Assembly (NCBI GenBank): GCA_012719225.1 | Contig: JAAYAT010000365.1 | Coordinates: forward strand, 1 to 33,953 | From: Verrucomicrobiaceae bacterium | GTDB lineage: Bacteria; Verrucomicrobiota; Verrucomicrobiia; Verrucomicrobiales; DEV007 | Reading direction: 5' to 3' | DNA length: 33,953 nucleotides | Part shown: piece by piece, positions 17,042 through 24,608 of the stretch | Numbering within the stretch: position 1 is the stretch's first letter | How the letters are laid out: each line of letters opens with the position of its first letter | Translations under genes and position numbers: made by a program | Notes under the pieces: model-generated | Databases searched by the model: none | Told to the model about the DNA's origin: nothing | Seen by the model: only the letters and a program-made list of their open reading frames with translations

Positions 17042-17848
17042 ATGAAACGCCCTCTCCGTCGCCCTCTCCCGATCCTGAATCTCTTTCTCGTCGCCGCGCT
17101 CTCCACTCCTCTTTTCTCCTCGGCGCAGGAGACCGTGGAAGAGCAGGCCCGCAAGCTGCTCGAGCAGCACAAGTCTTCGCTCGTGGTGGTGACGGCAAAA
17201 GGAGTGCTCAAGGCAAAGACGACGGGAGATCCGCTCCCCGACCGGGACCAACAGCGCCGCACCCTCGGGGTAACCATAGGAGAAGACGGCCTCGTCGTCG
17301 TCTCGAACTCCGCGATCGATGCCAGCGTCGGTCTCGCCGGACAACAGGCGAGAATGGAAGAAGAGGTGGTCGAAATCCAGTCGGCTCTCACCGAGTTCAC
17401 CGAGGTGGAGATCAGCTACGGCGATTCCACCCTGCTCAAGGGAAAAGTGTTGCGTCAGGATGTCGAGGCCGATGTCGCCTTCATTCTCCCCGACCAAGAG
17501 GCCGCGAAGGCCGCCAACAAAGTCTTTGACCGGGTCGATCTCTCCCAGTTCGCCGCGACCGCCGAGGCGGCCGATCGGGTCGTGGGCCTCTCCCGTTCCT
17601 CGGCTGTCTACGGATACATGCCGACGCTGGTCATGGGGCGCATCACCGGCGTTTTCAAAGGAGACCGGACCTTCTTCGTGACCGATGCCGGGACCGCGCA
17701 GGGCATTCCCGTTTTCAGCCTCGACGGCAAGCCGGTCGGCGTGACCGTCGTCCGCATCATCGACGGCAGCCCTTCCGGGGTGTTGGGAACTCTCTCGGCG
17801 GGTTCGATCCACGTGATGGCCAATCTGGCTCGCGAGGCGATCGAGTGA
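17042..17848 (+). CDS. Exported HtrA/trypsin-like protein lacking catalytic residues
   Basis: The 268-aa product has a signal peptide (MKRPLRRPLPILNLFLVAAL, Ala-rich end near SSAQE). The rest follows the order of an S1C/HtrA-type protease domain: a helix and strand (LLEQHKSSLVVVTAKG), LGVTIGEDGLVVVSNSAID where HtrA has the His, GKVLRQDVEADVAFIL where it has the Asp, and VTDAGTAQGIPVFSLDGKPV where it has GNSGGP. The Asp is kept, but His reads as Ala and the catalytic Ser as Gln, and no PDZ domain follows. It is therefore probably an inactive, binding-type relative; substrate unknown. The start is the ATG with the signal peptide, well inside the track's longer ORF. Its TGA overlaps the possible GTG start of the M32 gene. 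Confidence 0.75.
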   Translation: MKRPLRRPLPILNLFLVAALSTPLFSSAQETVEEQARKLLEQHKSSLVVVTAKGVLKAKTTGDPLPDRDQQRRTLGVTIGEDGLVVVSNSAIDASVGLAGQQARMEEEVVEIQSALTEFTEVEISYGDSTLLKGKVLRQDVEADVAFILPDQEAAKAANKVFDRVDLSQFAATAEAADRVVGLSRSSAVYGYMPTLVMGRITGVFKGDRTFFVTDAGTAQGIPVFSLDGKPVGVTVVRIIDGSPSGVLGTLSAGSIHVMANLAREAIE

Positions 17849-17868
17849 GTCGAGCCCCACTCTCCACG

Positions 17869-19347
17869 ATGTCCTACGACGCCCTTCGCAACCTGAGTCG
17901 CGAGCTGCAGCTCGTCTCGGATGCCGCCGCCCTCCTCGGATGGGATCAGGAGGTGTTGCTGCCGGCGAAAGGAGTCGCCTACCGCGCCGAGCAGATGGCC
18001 TGGTTCAGCGGCTACCTGCACGAGCGCTTCACCCGCTCCGAAGTGGGGGACTGGATCACCGCGGCGGAGGACGAGGCGGCCGCGTCGGAGGACCCCCACG
18101 CCGCGGCCAATCTCCGGGAATGGCGACGCCAATACACGCGATCCACCTGCCTTCCGAAAAAGCTCGTCGAAGAGTTCGCGGAATCCACCGCTCTCGCCCA
18201 GGCGGCCTGGGCCGAAGCGAGGGAAAAGTCGGACTTTTCTCACTTTGCCCCGCATCTTACGAAGCTCGTGGATCTTTCCCGCGAGCACGCCGAACGCTGG
18301 GGCTACGAGGACTGCCTCTACGACGCGTTGATCGACCAGTATGAGCGCGGGGCGACAACGCGTCGGCTCGGTGCGACCTTGGGAGCGCTGCGGGAATCGC
18401 TCCTGCCCGTGGTGCGGGAGGCCACCGCTCAAGCGCCCCCCGACCGCACGAAGTTCACCGCGCATTATCCCAGGGAAAAGCAGGAGGCCTTCAACCGGGA
18501 GGTCGCCGAGGCGATCGGTTTTGATTTCGAGGCGGGCCGGATCGACACGGCGGTGCATCCGTTTTGTTCCGGCATGGCCCCCTTTGACACGCGGTTGACG
18601 ACGCGTTACGACGAGGGGGATTTTCTCAGTTCACTGTTCGGTGTGCTCCACGAGGCGGGGCATGGACTCTACGAGCAGGGATTGGAGCGCGAACGGCGCG
18701 GGGAGCCAGTCGGCGCGGCGGTTTCCCTGGGCGTCCATGAATCGCAGTCCCGTCTCTGGGAAAATCACGTTGGACGCAGCCGTGCTTTCTGGGAAAAATG
18801 GCTCCCGCGGGCGGCGGAGTATTTTCCAAATCTCGCGGCGGTGTCGCCCGATGAGGTCTACGGATGGGTCAACCGGGCCGAGCTCAGTCCGATCCGGGTG
18901 GAGGCCGATGAAGTCACCTATGATCTCCACATTCTCTTGCGTTTCGAAATGGAGAGAGATCTTTTCGCCGGAAATCTCGAGATCGGGGACGTGCCGTCGG
19001 AGTGGAATCGCCGCTTCGAATCGCTCTTCGGCCGGAAGGTGGAATCCGATGCCGCGGGATGCCTGCAAGACATCCACTGGAGCTTCGGGATCTTCGGCTA
19101 TTTTCCCACTTACAGCCTCGGCAACATCAATGCGGCCCATCTCGTCGCGGCGGCACGCCGACAGGATCCGGCTCTGGCGGAAGAGATGGACCGGGGAGAA
19201 TATTCGGGGCTGCTCGATTGGACCCGGACCCACATCCACCGCCCCGGTAGTCTCTATCCGCCCGATGAGCTTGTCACTCGCGCGGCGGGAGGCCCCGCTA
19301 CCGCCGAAGCGCTCGTGGAGCATCTTCGCTCCCGCTATCTGCGGTGA
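17869..19347 (+). CDS. M32 family metallocarboxypeptidase
   Basis: Zinc-dependent carboxypeptidase of the Taq type, removing C-terminal residues from peptides, probably in the cytosol (no signal peptide). 492 aa from the ATG at 17869; the track's GTG at 17845 (500 aa) overlaps the upstream stop and is an alternative. All M32 marks are visible: the HPF and DxRxT segments (VHPFCSGMAPFDTRLTTRY), the HEAGH zinc site (VLHEAGHGLYEQGL), HESQSRLWEN, and CLQDIHWSFGIFGYFPTYS. It probably shares a transcript with the degenerate protease gene upstream. Confidence 0.95.
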   Translation: MSYDALRNLSRELQLVSDAAALLGWDQEVLLPAKGVAYRAEQMAWFSGYLHERFTRSEVGDWITAAEDEAAASEDPHAAANLREWRRQYTRSTCLPKKLVEEFAESTALAQAAWAEAREKSDFSHFAPHLTKLVDLSREHAERWGYEDCLYDALIDQYERGATTRRLGATLGALRESLLPVVREATAQAPPDRTKFTAHYPREKQEAFNREVAEAIGFDFEAGRIDTAVHPFCSGMAPFDTRLTTRYDEGDFLSSLFGVLHEAGHGLYEQGLERERRGEPVGAAVSLGVHESQSRLWENHVGRSRAFWEKWLPRAAEYFPNLAAVSPDEVYGWVNRAELSPIRVEADEVTYDLHILLRFEMERDLFAGNLEIGDVPSEWNRRFESLFGRKVESDAAGCLQDIHWSFGIFGYFPTYSLGNINAAHLVAAARRQDPALAEEMDRGEYSGLLDWTRTHIHRPGSLYPPDELVTRAAGGPATAEALVEHLRSRYLR

Positions 19348-19354
19348 GGCTAAA

Positions 19355-19382
19355 GGGAACCCAGCTCCTTTCAGTGGGTCCC
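19355..19382 (+). other. Hairpin downstream of the M32 gene
   Basis: GGGAACCCA pairs with TGGGTCCC through one bulged A, with an 11-nt loop, 7 bp after the M32 stop. No T-run follows, so it is at best a weak or factor-dependent terminator or a 3'-end stabiliser. Confidence 0.3.
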
Positions 19383-19464
19383 CTGAGCACGGGGAAAGTT
19401 ACTATTTACAAGGCGGCGTATTTTGCTACCCTCGGTTTCGATGCCCCTGTGCGGGCCGATTCGA

Positions 19465-19959
19465 ATGGAATTCTCAAACACCGCCCCGATCAAACCTCTC
19501 AACCAGAGAGCCAGGATTGAGCCTGCCACGATCGACGATCTGCCGCGGCTCGTGGATCTCACGATGGCGCTCTTCGAGATAGAAGAAGACTTCCATCCGG
19601 ACCGAAGGAAGCAGGAACGCGGCCTGCGGGCGATCCTGGAGCAGCCGAACCGCGGACGCATTTTTGTCGTCCGGACCGATTACGAGATCATGGGGATGGT
19701 CAATGTCCTCTTTACCATCAGCACGGCCATGGGTGGTTTTGTCATCCTGCTGGAGGACGTCATCATCCACCCCGACTTTCGCCGACAGGGATACGGCTCC
19801 CAGTTGGTGGATTACGTGATCGCCTTCGCGCAACGAAAAGATTTCAAGCGAATCACCCTGCTCACGGACAAGATCAGCGAGGAGAGCCAGCGTTTCTTTG
19901 AAAGCTTGGATTTCCACCATTCCCACATGATTCCCATGCGCCGGACCTTTGGGGACTGA
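19465..19959 (+). CDS. GNAT family N-acetyltransferase
   Basis: Transfers an acetyl group from acetyl-CoA to an unknown amine substrate. From the ATG at 19465 it is 164 aa (ATG 19441 or the track's TTG 19423 would add 8 or 14 residues; none has a ribosome binding site). The fold order is clear: RIEPATIDDLPRLVDLTMAL (strand 1/helix 1), a beta sheet ending in FVILLEDVIIHPDF, the acetyl-CoA loop RRQGYGSQLV, and the late strand and helix ITLLTDKISEESQRFFESL. A possible promoter TTTACA-N16-TACCCT (19405-19432) is weak. It stands alone between the M32 and sufE genes. Confidence 0.85.
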   Translation: MEFSNTAPIKPLNQRARIEPATIDDLPRLVDLTMALFEIEEDFHPDRRKQERGLRAILEQPNRGRIFVVRTDYEIMGMVNVLFTISTAMGGFVILLEDVIIHPDFRRQGYGSQLVDYVIAFAQRKDFKRITLLTDKISEESQRFFESLDFHHSHMIPMRRTFGD

Positions 19960-19995
19960 TGGAACTTTTCGGACAAAAGCTGTGCTCATCCGGCC

Positions 19996-20442
19996 ATGAC
20001 GGCGAGTGAACGCCAGCAACGCCTCGTGGACGACTATCGTCTCATCGAAAACTCCTTCGAGAGATTCCAGATCGTCGTGGACACGGCACACGCGAAGGCG
20101 GCCCCGTTTCCGGAGGCCTCTCGCACGGAGGAGCACCTCGTTCCGGGATGCGTGTCGCGAGTCTGGCTGGCGGTGGCGAAACGCGAGGACGGGAGCTTCG
20201 AGGTGTGGATCGACTCCGAGGCCCCCGCGTTGAAAAGCATCGGGGCCCTCTTCTGCCACATCTATTCGGACGGGACGGAGGAGGAAATCGCGGCCACGCC
20301 TCCTGATTTCATCGAACAGCTCGCCCTCGATCGGCACCTCACCCCGACCCGTCTCCGCGGGCTCGGCCAGATCCGAAAGAAACTGCTGGAACGGATCGGT
20401 GAACTCGGCGTTTCCACCCATGACGCGGCGGGAGAGGGATGA
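19996..20442 (+). CDS. SufE-like cysteine desulfuration protein
   Basis: SufE proteins take persulfide sulfur from the desulfurase SufS and pass it to the Fe-S scaffold. 148 aa, normal (about 138-150). The active cysteine lies in LVPGCVSRVWL, the family's GCxSxVW motif, and the DSEAPALKSIGALF and TRLRGLGQIRKKL segments also fit. No sufS or sufBCD is in the window, so it acts at a distance. It overlaps the next gene by 4 bp (ATGA), so the two are translationally coupled. Confidence 0.9.
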   Translation: MTASERQQRLVDDYRLIENSFERFQIVVDTAHAKAAPFPEASRTEEHLVPGCVSRVWLAVAKREDGSFEVWIDSEAPALKSIGALFCHIYSDGTEEEIAATPPDFIEQLALDRHLTPTRLRGLGQIRKKLLERIGELGVSTHDAAGEG

Positions 20443-21239
20443 CGGACAGCCACCTTCATCTGCAGGACGCCCGCCTCGGCGACCCCGGACCCATTCTCGC
20501 GGCGGTGCGTCGTGAAAAAATCCGCGCCCTCGTTGTGAACGGCACGCATCCGGAGGACTGGGGGGAGGTCGCCCGTCTCGCGCGGATCGCTCCCGAGGTG
20601 ATCCCCAGTTTCGGGCTGCATCCCTGGAGGGTGGGGGATGTTCCCTCCGACTGGCCCGAAACACTGGAGGGTCGGCTGCGGGAATTCCCCGAGGCGGGCG
20701 TGGGCGAGGCGGGCCTCGACCGCTGGATCCGGGGGCATGACCTGGAACGACAAAAAGAGGTCCTGCAGATCCAACTGGAACTGGCCGCCACCCTCCGTCG
20801 TCCGCTCTCCCTACACTGTTTGCAGGCCTGGGGAACCCTCTTGGAATGCCTCCGCAACGCGGATCTGTCGGCGGGATGTCTCCTTCATTCCTACGCGGGA
20901 CCGGTGGAAATGCTGGGAGATTTTATCGATCTGGGGGCGTATTTTTCCCTCTCGGGATATTTTTTCCGGGACGGCAAAGAGAAAAAATTGGAGACTTTTG
21001 AGAGTATCCCCCCGGAAAGAATTCTTCTGGAGAGCGATGCTCCGGACATGATGCCGCCGGAGCAATTTGTTCGCTTCCCGCTCCCCGAACGCGACGGCGA
21101 AGCGATCAATCATCCCGCGAATCTCGTCTCCCTCTACGAGGCCTACGCGCGCTGGCAGGGCTTGGCCACGGCGGACGCGATCCTCCGCATCCGGCGGAGC
21201 TTCGCATCGTGGTTTTTCGGCGGGGAGCGAAAGCACTAG
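20439..21239 (+). CDS. TatD family metal-dependent hydrolase
   Basis: TIM-barrel hydrolase of the TatD/YcfH DNase family. 266 aa. Metal-site motifs appear in order: DSHLHL (HxH), FGLHPW, GEAGLDRW (Glu), SLHCLQAW, LLHSYAG and LLESDAPDM (Asp). Known TatD proteins act as 3'-5' DNases or in tRNA and D-aminoacyl-like quality control; the substrate here is not decidable. The start ATG overlaps the sufE-like stop. The following gene is convergent, 19 bp away. Confidence 0.9.
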   Translation: MTDSHLHLQDARLGDPGPILAAVRREKIRALVVNGTHPEDWGEVARLARIAPEVIPSFGLHPWRVGDVPSDWPETLEGRLREFPEAGVGEAGLDRWIRGHDLERQKEVLQIQLELAATLRRPLSLHCLQAWGTLLECLRNADLSAGCLLHSYAGPVEMLGDFIDLGAYFSLSGYFFRDGKEKKLETFESIPPERILLESDAPDMMPPEQFVRFPLPERDGEAINHPANLVSLYEAYARWQGLATADAILRIRRSFASWFFGGERKH

Positions 21240-21258
21240 CTCGACCGGCGTCCGTCCC

Positions 21259-23100
21259 TCAGTGGGTCATAGCCGCGTCCATCGCCTCGGAGAGGGACCG
21301 CATCGAGTAGGGTTTCGGCAGGATCGCTGCGAAATTCCCGTTCAGGCCCTTGGCGAGGTCGCCCTCTTCAAAGTAGCCGCTCGTGGCGATGATGCGGGCG
21401 AGCGGATCGATGCGATGGATCTCTTTTGCCACCTCCATCCCCGAGAGTCCGCCGGGCAGGGTCATGTCGAGGAGGACGACATCGATGGCTTCGTCCGAAT
21501 CGAGATGTTCGCGGTAGCGGGCGATCGCTTCCTCTCCGTTGGCGGAGTGGAGGTTCTCGTAGCCGAGATGTTTGAGCAGGCCGCAGGCGGCCCGCGCGAC
21601 GTCGGCTTGGTCCTCCACGACGAGGACGCGTCCGCAGCCGCTGTCGGGTGTCACCAGCGAGGCTTCCGATTCCGGCGAAGGCGCCGAGGGAGCCGCGGGA
21701 CGGCTAGTGGCGAGGTTGGGAGAAAACGTGCCCGCGGGATCGGCGGCGGCGTCGGTGGAGGGCAGGAAGACGAGGAACTCGGTCCCGACACCCACTTTCG
21801 AGGCGACCCGGATCGCCCCGCCGTGGTGTTCCACGATGGCCTGACAGGAAGCCAGGCCGAAGCCGCTTCCCTCGGGCTTGGTGGTAAAATTGGGACTGAA
21901 GATGTGGGGGAGGATTTCGGGCGGGATGCCGCATCCGCGATCCTTTACCGAAGCCACCGTATAGCGTCCCGACGGCATGGAGTAGGGGTTGCCGTCGGTG
22001 AGGTCGGCATTGCCAGCGATGAGATGAATGGTGCCACCGCTGGGCATGGCCTGGCTGGCATTGATGACGAGATTGTGAAGGACCTGATAGATTCGGGTCG
22101 GGTCTCCCTCGACGCGGCGCAGGTGGGAGGGGACGAAGAGCTTGCATCGTATCCCCGATCCGGCGGAGCAGAGCCGGGACACCCGGACGAGCAAATCGCC
22201 GAGGCCGAACACTCGTTTGTTGTTTCCTTCGCCCCGGGTGAAGGCGAGCATCTGGTGGGCGAGGATCTCGGCGTCGCCCAGGGCGAGATGCGCCTCGTTG
22301 AGAAAAACGCCCAGTTTGCCTCCGCCCGGATTGTGGACGGCGGCGAGTTCGAGATTGGACTTGATCGTCTGCAGGGCGTTTTTGAAGTCGTGGGCCACGC
22401 CCGCCGCGGTGAGAGAAATCGCCTCGGTGCGCGAGACGGCGTAGTCCGTCGCGGTGGAGGGGTCAAGCGGCGGTGCCGTGACCGCGGTTTGCGTTGCGGG
22501 GGCGGCGGGAGATTCCGCCGCGGGCGGGGTGCGTGTGGTCGAGGCGGGGTTGGCGGCACGCTCCGCCGATGTCGCCGGTGACACCGATGGGTGCCGGGCG
22601 GATTTTGCCGTTGGCCTCGACGCGGTCTTTCCCGGTGCCGCACCGCGGAGAGCGGGGGTGCCCCTGAGCGAAACGACGACAGGCTTGATTGTTAGGGTAA
22701 AAAATCCGCGACCATCCCGTTCCCGGGTGGTTGAACGTATCGTCCAGCGGCAGGGGCGGCGGGTTCCTCCGTTCCGCATCAGCATCCGGTCCATGTAACA
22801 ATGGTTCGGGCGCGCCGCGATAACCGGCAGCTTTTCGATGAGAGCGGAGAGATCGGAGCGCTCGTAGAGAAGGCCCAGCGGCGACCCTATCAAGGAACTC
22901 ATTTCGTAGCCTGACAACCGGGCGATGCGTTCGTTGGCGTAGACGATCCGGGGTCCCAGCGGTGTGGTGGAACGGGCTTCGATGACGAGAACACCGACAC
23001 TTGCCTCCGGTGCGAGGGAGGTGGGTGGCTCGGTTGTTTCTACCAAACTCATCGGGCTTGTGGAATGGGAGTGCGGATCTTCCCGGAAGGGAACAACCAT
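21259..23100 (-). CDS. Hybrid sensor histidine kinase (PAS, kinase, receiver)
   Basis: 613 aa. A PAS-type sensor (about residues 30-145, with IVYANERIARLSGYE) is followed by a Pro/Ala/Thr-rich linker (150-220), a dimerisation/phosphoacceptor helix with His237 in GVAHDFKN, an ATPase domain (N box LHNLVINASQAM, G1 DRGCGIPPE, G2 GSGFGLASCQ) and a C-terminal receiver (RVLVVEDQAD, phospho-acceptor Asp545 in VVLLDMTLPG, Lys596 in PKPYS). No membrane segment, so it is a soluble sensor. The signal and the output partner are unknown; no response regulator or phosphotransfer gene is adjacent. An AT-rich stretch at 23101-23160 precedes it. An inner ATG at residue 17 is possible. Confidence 0.9.
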   Translation of the reverse strand: MVVPFREDPHSHSTSPMSLVETTEPPTSLAPEASVGVLVIEARSTTPLGPRIVYANERIARLSGYEMSSLIGSPLGLLYERSDLSALIEKLPVIAARPNHCYMDRMLMRNGGTRRPCRWTIRSTTRERDGRGFFTLTIKPVVVSLRGTPALRGAAPGKTASRPTAKSARHPSVSPATSAERAANPASTTRTPPAAESPAAPATQTAVTAPPLDPSTATDYAVSRTEAISLTAAGVAHDFKNALQTIKSNLELAAVHNPGGGKLGVFLNEAHLALGDAEILAHQMLAFTRGEGNNKRVFGLGDLLVRVSRLCSAGSGIRCKLFVPSHLRRVEGDPTRIYQVLHNLVINASQAMPSGGTIHLIAGNADLTDGNPYSMPSGRYTVASVKDRGCGIPPEILPHIFSPNFTTKPEGSGFGLASCQAIVEHHGGAIRVASKVGVGTEFLVFLPSTDAAADPAGTFSPNLATSRPAAPSAPSPESEASLVTPDSGCGRVLVVEDQADVARAACGLLKHLGYENLHSANGEEAIARYREHLDSDEAIDVVLLDMTLPGGLSGMEVAKEIHRIDPLARIIATSGYFEEGDLAKGLNGNFAAILPKPYSMRSLSEAMDAAMTH

Positions 23101-23171
23101 GTCTTTACGCGAAATTATTTAATTAAGAAAGCTTAAATTTCTCATTATTTCATTTCTTTGCGAAAACAGGC

Positions 23172-23208
23172 AAAAAAAGACCCGGAGTTTCCTCCGGGTC
23201 TTCTTTTT
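23172..23208 (-). terminator. Strong intrinsic terminator (works in either direction)
   Basis: An 11-bp perfect stem (AAGACCCGGAG / CTCCGGGTCTT) with a TTTC loop, flanked by an A-run on one side and CTTTTT on the other. On the minus strand it follows the DUF1501 stop by about 30 bp and is trailed by a T-run. It separates that operon from the histidine kinase gene. Confidence 0.9.
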
Positions 23209-23234
23209 GTGCGGGGTGAGCGGCTCGTCCGATC

Positions 23235-24554
23235 TCAGGAGAAGAGCTCCATGATCGGATGGCCTTCGGTCACGATCGCGTCCGTTTTGGGGTCGCGGGT
23301 GTGGCCAGCCACGAGGAAGGGGCGGCCGGATGGGGCGTAGATGACCTTGTTCAGGTCGAGTCCCATCGCATGTGCGATGGTTGCGTTGAAATCTTTGGCC
23401 TCGACCGGATTTTCTTTTACCGCGATGCCCTTGGCGTCAGAGGCACCGTAGACCTGGCCGCCGCGGATGCCGCCGCCGGCGAACATCGTGGAGAAGACGC
23501 GGGGGTGGTGGTCGCGGCCGCCATTGGCGTTGATGACAGGGGTGCGCCCGAATTCCGTTCCGAGAACGATGAGGGTTTTCTCGAAAAGACCTTCCGCCTT
23601 GAGATCGTCGATGAGGGAGGAGAGGGCCTGGTCGAGTTGACCGCCGGTGGTCGGGATGGCGTCCCAGAGGTCGTTGTGCATGTCCCATCCGCCGGAGACC
23701 ACTTCGATGAAACGCACTCCCGAACTGACGAGCCGCTTCGCGAGCATGGCACCTTTGCCGACGCGGGTGTTACCGTAGCGGGCCACCTTTTCTTCATATT
23801 TGTCCTCCAGAGAGAGGTCGAAGGTGGCGAGGTCCTCGCTCTTCATGAGCTTGAGGGTCTCTTCGTAGAACTGGGTGTAGGCCTTGACCTCGTCCGTCTG
23901 GAACTTGCGCCGGAAGGATTCGTCGAAGGTGTTCATGAGCTCGAGGCGCTTCTCGAAGAGATCCTCGCTGACACCCTGGTAGGGAGCGGAGTTCTGCACT
24001 CCCTTGTCGGGATCGCCGATGGGGAGGGGGGCGAGGGCGGGACCGAAGAAACCGGCCCCGGGGTGTTCGCCGCCTCCCCCGATCACGACGGAGTCGGGAA
24101 GGGTGTCGTGTTTCTTGCCGAGGAGGGTTTGCGCCCAGGGTCCCATGGAGGGGTGAATGATAGTGGCGCGGGGTTCGTAGCTGGTCCGCATCCAGTAGGC
24201 TCCGCCGCGGTGGTCGCCGGTCTTCTGCGTCATGGAGCGAACCACGGCGATGTCGTTGAAGCGTTTTGCCAACTGCGGCATGTATTCCGCGAGTTCCACA
24301 CCGGCCACGCCGGTCGAGATGCCCGTGGTTTTGCCCCCCGTTTCCGCACCGGGCTTGGGATCGAAGGTCTCCATGTGGGTCATGCCTCCCGACATGTAGA
24401 AGAAAATGCAGTGCTCGGCCTTGCCACCACCGGCGGCAAGCAGGCGGTTCGCTCCGCCGATGGGGAGGATGCTGACGCCGAGAGCGGTTTTGGCCGTGCG
24501 CGCCACGAATTGGCGGCGGCTGAGTTGGTCGAGTCGATTCAGAGAGTCTTTCAT
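23235..24554 (-). CDS. DUF1501 family protein, Tat-exported
   Basis: 439 aa. The N-terminus carries a twin-arginine signal (SRRQFVARTAKTALGVSILP, Arg13-Arg14), so it is exported folded. The rest is a DUF1501 domain, which belongs to the alkaline phosphatase/sulfatase-like superfamily: CIFFYMSGGMTHMETFDPKP at the start, GGWDMHNDLWDAIPTTGGQL and VLGTEFGRTPVINANGGRDHH later. These His/Asp/Thr motifs look like a metal site. It follows the DUF1549/DUF1553 gene by 54 bp; this pair recurs throughout Planctomycetota and Verrucomicrobiota. Biochemical role is not established; sugar- or sulfate-ester metabolism is a guess from families. Confidence 0.92.
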   Translation of the reverse strand: MKDSLNRLDQLSRRQFVARTAKTALGVSILPIGGANRLLAAGGGKAEHCIFFYMSGGMTHMETFDPKPGAETGGKTTGISTGVAGVELAEYMPQLAKRFNDIAVVRSMTQKTGDHRGGAYWMRTSYEPRATIIHPSMGPWAQTLLGKKHDTLPDSVVIGGGGEHPGAGFFGPALAPLPIGDPDKGVQNSAPYQGVSEDLFEKRLELMNTFDESFRRKFQTDEVKAYTQFYEETLKLMKSEDLATFDLSLEDKYEEKVARYGNTRVGKGAMLAKRLVSSGVRFIEVVSGGWDMHNDLWDAIPTTGGQLDQALSSLIDDLKAEGLFEKTLIVLGTEFGRTPVINANGGRDHHPRVFSTMFAGGGIRGGQVYGASDAKGIAVKENPVEAKDFNATIAHAMGLDLNKVIYAPSGRPFLVAGHTRDPKTDAIVTEGHPIMELFS

Positions 24555-24574
24555 GATGAGCTACAGAATAGGGA

Positions 24575-24604
24575 TGGGAAACAGGGGGCTGGGAAACAGG
24601 GGGC
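24575..24604 (+). repeat. Two tandem copies of a 15-bp unit
   Basis: TGGGAAACAGGGGGC occurs twice in a row, with a partial third start (TGG), in the 54-bp gap between the two minus-strand genes. It looks like a simple replication-slippage duplication in the leader of the DUF1501 gene. Confidence 0.8.
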
Positions 24605-24608
24605 TGGT

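Noticed and set aside
21067-22581. 504-aa plus-strand ORF
   Set aside because: Overlaps the end of the TatD gene and runs antisense to the histidine kinase; Gly/Arg-rich with no recognisable domain.
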